A DNA stretch of 6,524 nt, from assembly GCA_023253435.1 (NCBI GenBank), contig JALRGJ010000060.1, positions 1 through 6,524 on the forward strand. Direction: 5' to 3'. The notes beneath the pieces are model-generated. The model ran no database searches. It was not told where the DNA came from and worked only from the letters and a program-made list of their open reading frames with translations. The stretch comes from Ilumatobacteraceae bacterium (GTDB lineage: Bacteria > Actinomycetota > Acidimicrobiia > Acidimicrobiales > Ilumatobacteraceae). Shown here piece after piece: positions 5,156-6,524 of this stretch (position 1 is the first letter of the stretch; each line of letters begins with the position of its first letter). Both the position numbers and the translations under genes were made by a program.

Positions 5156-6438
5156 CGCGCAACGCCGCTGAACACCACCACCACGCGCTCATCGCTCTTA
5201 ATTTGTTCACGAACTGCCAAGAGTCCTGCGAGTCCTGCACTGCCGGTAGGACTCACATTGATAGATGTCAGTCGATGTGCCATCTGAAACGCTGCTATGA
5301 CATCTTCTTCTGACGCAACAACTGGTGAGCCTCCAGTTTCCACCATGGCATCAAGAACACCAATCCAGTCGTAGGTTTCGTCATCCAAAATGCCATCGGC
5401 AGCAGAGTGAGGTTCACTCTCCCACGGCCACATACATTCATTCCATCGAGCGCCTGCATGGTGCGCACCACCGGTGGCGAGCGCTTTCTCCCAGGCGCGC
5501 GCAAGGGGTGCGCAGCCCTCTGTTTGCACCGCATGAAGTTTGGGATGCACCCCAATGGTGCGCATGGCGGATCCCACACTTGCCGCGAATGCACCCCCAC
5601 CTACTTGAATAAATACTCGATCTCCACGGTGACCCATTTCTTGCAGAATCTCCCAACCGATTGTTCTGCCACCATCAAGGCACCAAGCATTCTCCGTTCC
5701 TTGAACACCAAATGGAATTGCTCCCTGTGAAACTGCTTCTCTGAAGCGATACACACAAGGATCACCTGCCGGATCAGAATTTTGACGCGGACACACACGC
5801 ACATCTGCTTGAAGTGATTTCAACATGACCAACACAGACTCTTCTGCAAACGTGGGCACATGTACTGCTATAGGCCAATCAACGGCCCGAGCAATGGTGG
5901 ACGCAGCAATGGCTGCATTGCCACACGAGGAGATAGCAAGAGGGGGTCGACCATGTGCGGACTTCCATGGAACAACCCCTGCACGTTCCGCCATTAATAA
6001 ATGCACCATCTCTGTAAATAGATGCCTAGCTTTATGTGAACCACCAACATTGTGTGTTTCGTCTTTAATCCAAACACCGCCCTCTGCAGTAAATCCGAGG
6101 GCGTCTGAAATTGAATCATTTCGGAGAAGAGGAGTTTTTTTAAAACCTGTTCCGGCAACTGCGGCAATTGCGTGATCAAGTGAAGAAATCACATCAATGC
6201 GATCTGCATCGCTTAAGCCAATCGCATGACCAAAAGCATCTACTGCCAGATACTCGCGATATGCCAAAAACGGATTCAGGTCTTCTGTTGGGCGAAACGG
6301 AACTACGTCGCTCTCAAAGTGAAGTACATGATGTTTATCCGTGGGAGTTGATTGAGGGCAAACCCACGAAAGAGGTGTACCAATGGCAACTCTGGTGCCA
6401 CATACGGCACAGACGAGGCCCATGACCACGTCAGACAT
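5152..6438 (-). CDS. PLP-dependent enzyme of fold type II, threonine synthase/dehydratase-like, with N-terminal Zn-ribbon-like cysteines
   Basis: The 428-residue product is a fold-type II PLP enzyme. The lysine predicted to hold PLP is K136 in DETHNVGGSHKARH (126-139), against the usual KDE-x-x-N-P-T-G-S-F-K-D-R of threonine synthase. The substrate loop SSCGNAAIAAS is at 170-180, the glycine phosphate-binding loop QVGGGAFAASVG at 278-289 and the C-terminal SPTGSAGLAGL at 396-406. The N-terminus has C10-x2-C13 and C27, like the zinc-ribbon that precedes some threonine synthases, but only three cysteines are visible. The family makes or breaks hydroxy-amino acids such as threonine and serine; the GSHKAR variant makes the exact reaction uncertain, so no symbol is given. 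It starts 6 nt after an upstream gene on the same strand, so it is probably second or later in an operon. A second start at M6 is possible. The stop TAG overlaps the TAA of the carbonic anhydrase gene. Confidence 0.9.
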   Translation of the reverse strand: MSDVVMGLVCAVCGTRVAIGTPLSWVCPQSTPTDKHHVLHFESDVVPFRPTEDLNPFLAYREYLAVDAFGHAIGLSDADRIDVISSLDHAIAAVAGTGFKKTPLLRNDSISDALGFTAEGGVWIKDETHNVGGSHKARHLFTEMVHLLMAERAGVVPWKSAHGRPPLAISSCGNAAIAASTIARAVDWPIAVHVPTFAEESVLVMLKSLQADVRVCPRQNSDPAGDPCVYRFREAVSQGAIPFGVQGTENAWCLDGGRTIGWEILQEMGHRGDRVFIQVGGGAFAASVGSAMRTIGVHPKLHAVQTEGCAPLARAWEKALATGGAHHAGARWNECMWPWESEPHSAADGILDDETYDWIGVLDAMVETGGSPVVASEEDVIAAFQMAHRLTSINVSPTGSAGLAGLLAVREQIKSDERVVVVFSGVAR

Positions 6439-6444
6439 GTACGA

Positions 6445-6524
6445 CTACTTAACAGCTTTCACACGTGCGTTGAACTCACCGATCAGTTCATCCCACACAG
6501 GAGCATATGCCCGCACTGATCGCC
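6445..6524 (-). CDS. Unidentified gene, last 25 codons (enters from right edge)
   Basis: On the minus strand an open frame enters at the right edge and ends with TAG at 6447-6445, giving 25 residues ending DELIGEFNARVKAVK. It is charged and probably helical. It is too short to assign a family, and I do not recognise it. The stop lies 6 nt before the PLP-enzyme ATG, so the two are very likely co-transcribed. The coding call rests on that tight spacing and the absence of any other gene there. Confidence 0.6.
   Translation of the reverse strand, partial: RSVRAYAPVWDELIGEFNARVKAVK

Noticed and set aside
5407..5730. Plus-strand open frame of 107 codons
   Set aside because: It is the shadow of the PLP-enzyme gene, including its glycine loop; composition and motifs support only the minus strand.
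6135..6145. T7A4 tract as a terminator or a slippery frameshift site in the PLP-enzyme gene
   Set aside because: It codes for FKK in a normally reading frame, there is no flanking hairpin, and no alternative frame continues usefully.

Overview
The window looks like a chromosomal segment of a compact actinobacterial genome (Actinomycetota). G+C is roughly half by eye, well below Mycobacterium or Streptomyces. Three things point this way. The minus-strand order comM-dprA-xerC resembles the actinobacterial comM-dprA-...-xerC neighbourhood of Mycobacterium. The beta-carbonic anhydrase reads like the mycobacterial Rv1284 type. The coding genes are packed almost without spacers. A low-GC streamlined lineage, such as an aquatic Acidimicrobiia relative, is a plausible guess but is not proven by the sequence.

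Layout, left to right. (1) Positions 1-3419, minus strand: a three-gene block transcribed comM (Mg-chelatase-like AAA+ helicase of transformation), then dprA (RecA loader on incoming ssDNA), then an Xer-type tyrosine recombinase that runs off the left edge. comM and dprA overlap by 4 nt; dprA and xer are 23 nt apart. (2) Positions 3461-3979, plus strand: a small lipoprotein with a Thr/Ser/Pro-rich tail. (3) Positions 3984-4586, minus strand: a ClpP protease subunit. (4) Positions 4622-5155, plus strand: a beta-class carbonic anhydrase. (5) Positions 5152-6438, minus strand: a threonine-synthase-like PLP enzyme. (6) Positions 6445-6524, minus strand: the last 25 codons of an unidentified upstream gene.

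Two plus-strand single genes are therefore interleaved between minus-strand genes. This makes two divergent spacers (41 and 35 bp) and two convergent junctions (a 4-bp gap, and overlapping stop codons). No gene-free stretch approaches 300 bases. I see no tRNA, rRNA, CRISPR array, insertion sequence, attachment site or convincing hairpin terminator.

The two most unusual points are these. First, the Xer-type recombinase carries two tandem core-binding (SAM-like) domains joined by a Cys/His-rich linker, where Xer proteins normally have one. Second, both divergent spacers carry a near-palindromic AT-rich -10 element (GATAATC and CATAATG) that can be read on both strands. It sits 6-7 nt before the plus-strand start codons, so those mRNAs are probably leaderless. 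Everything else is recognisable housekeeping, DNA-uptake or metabolic machinery.
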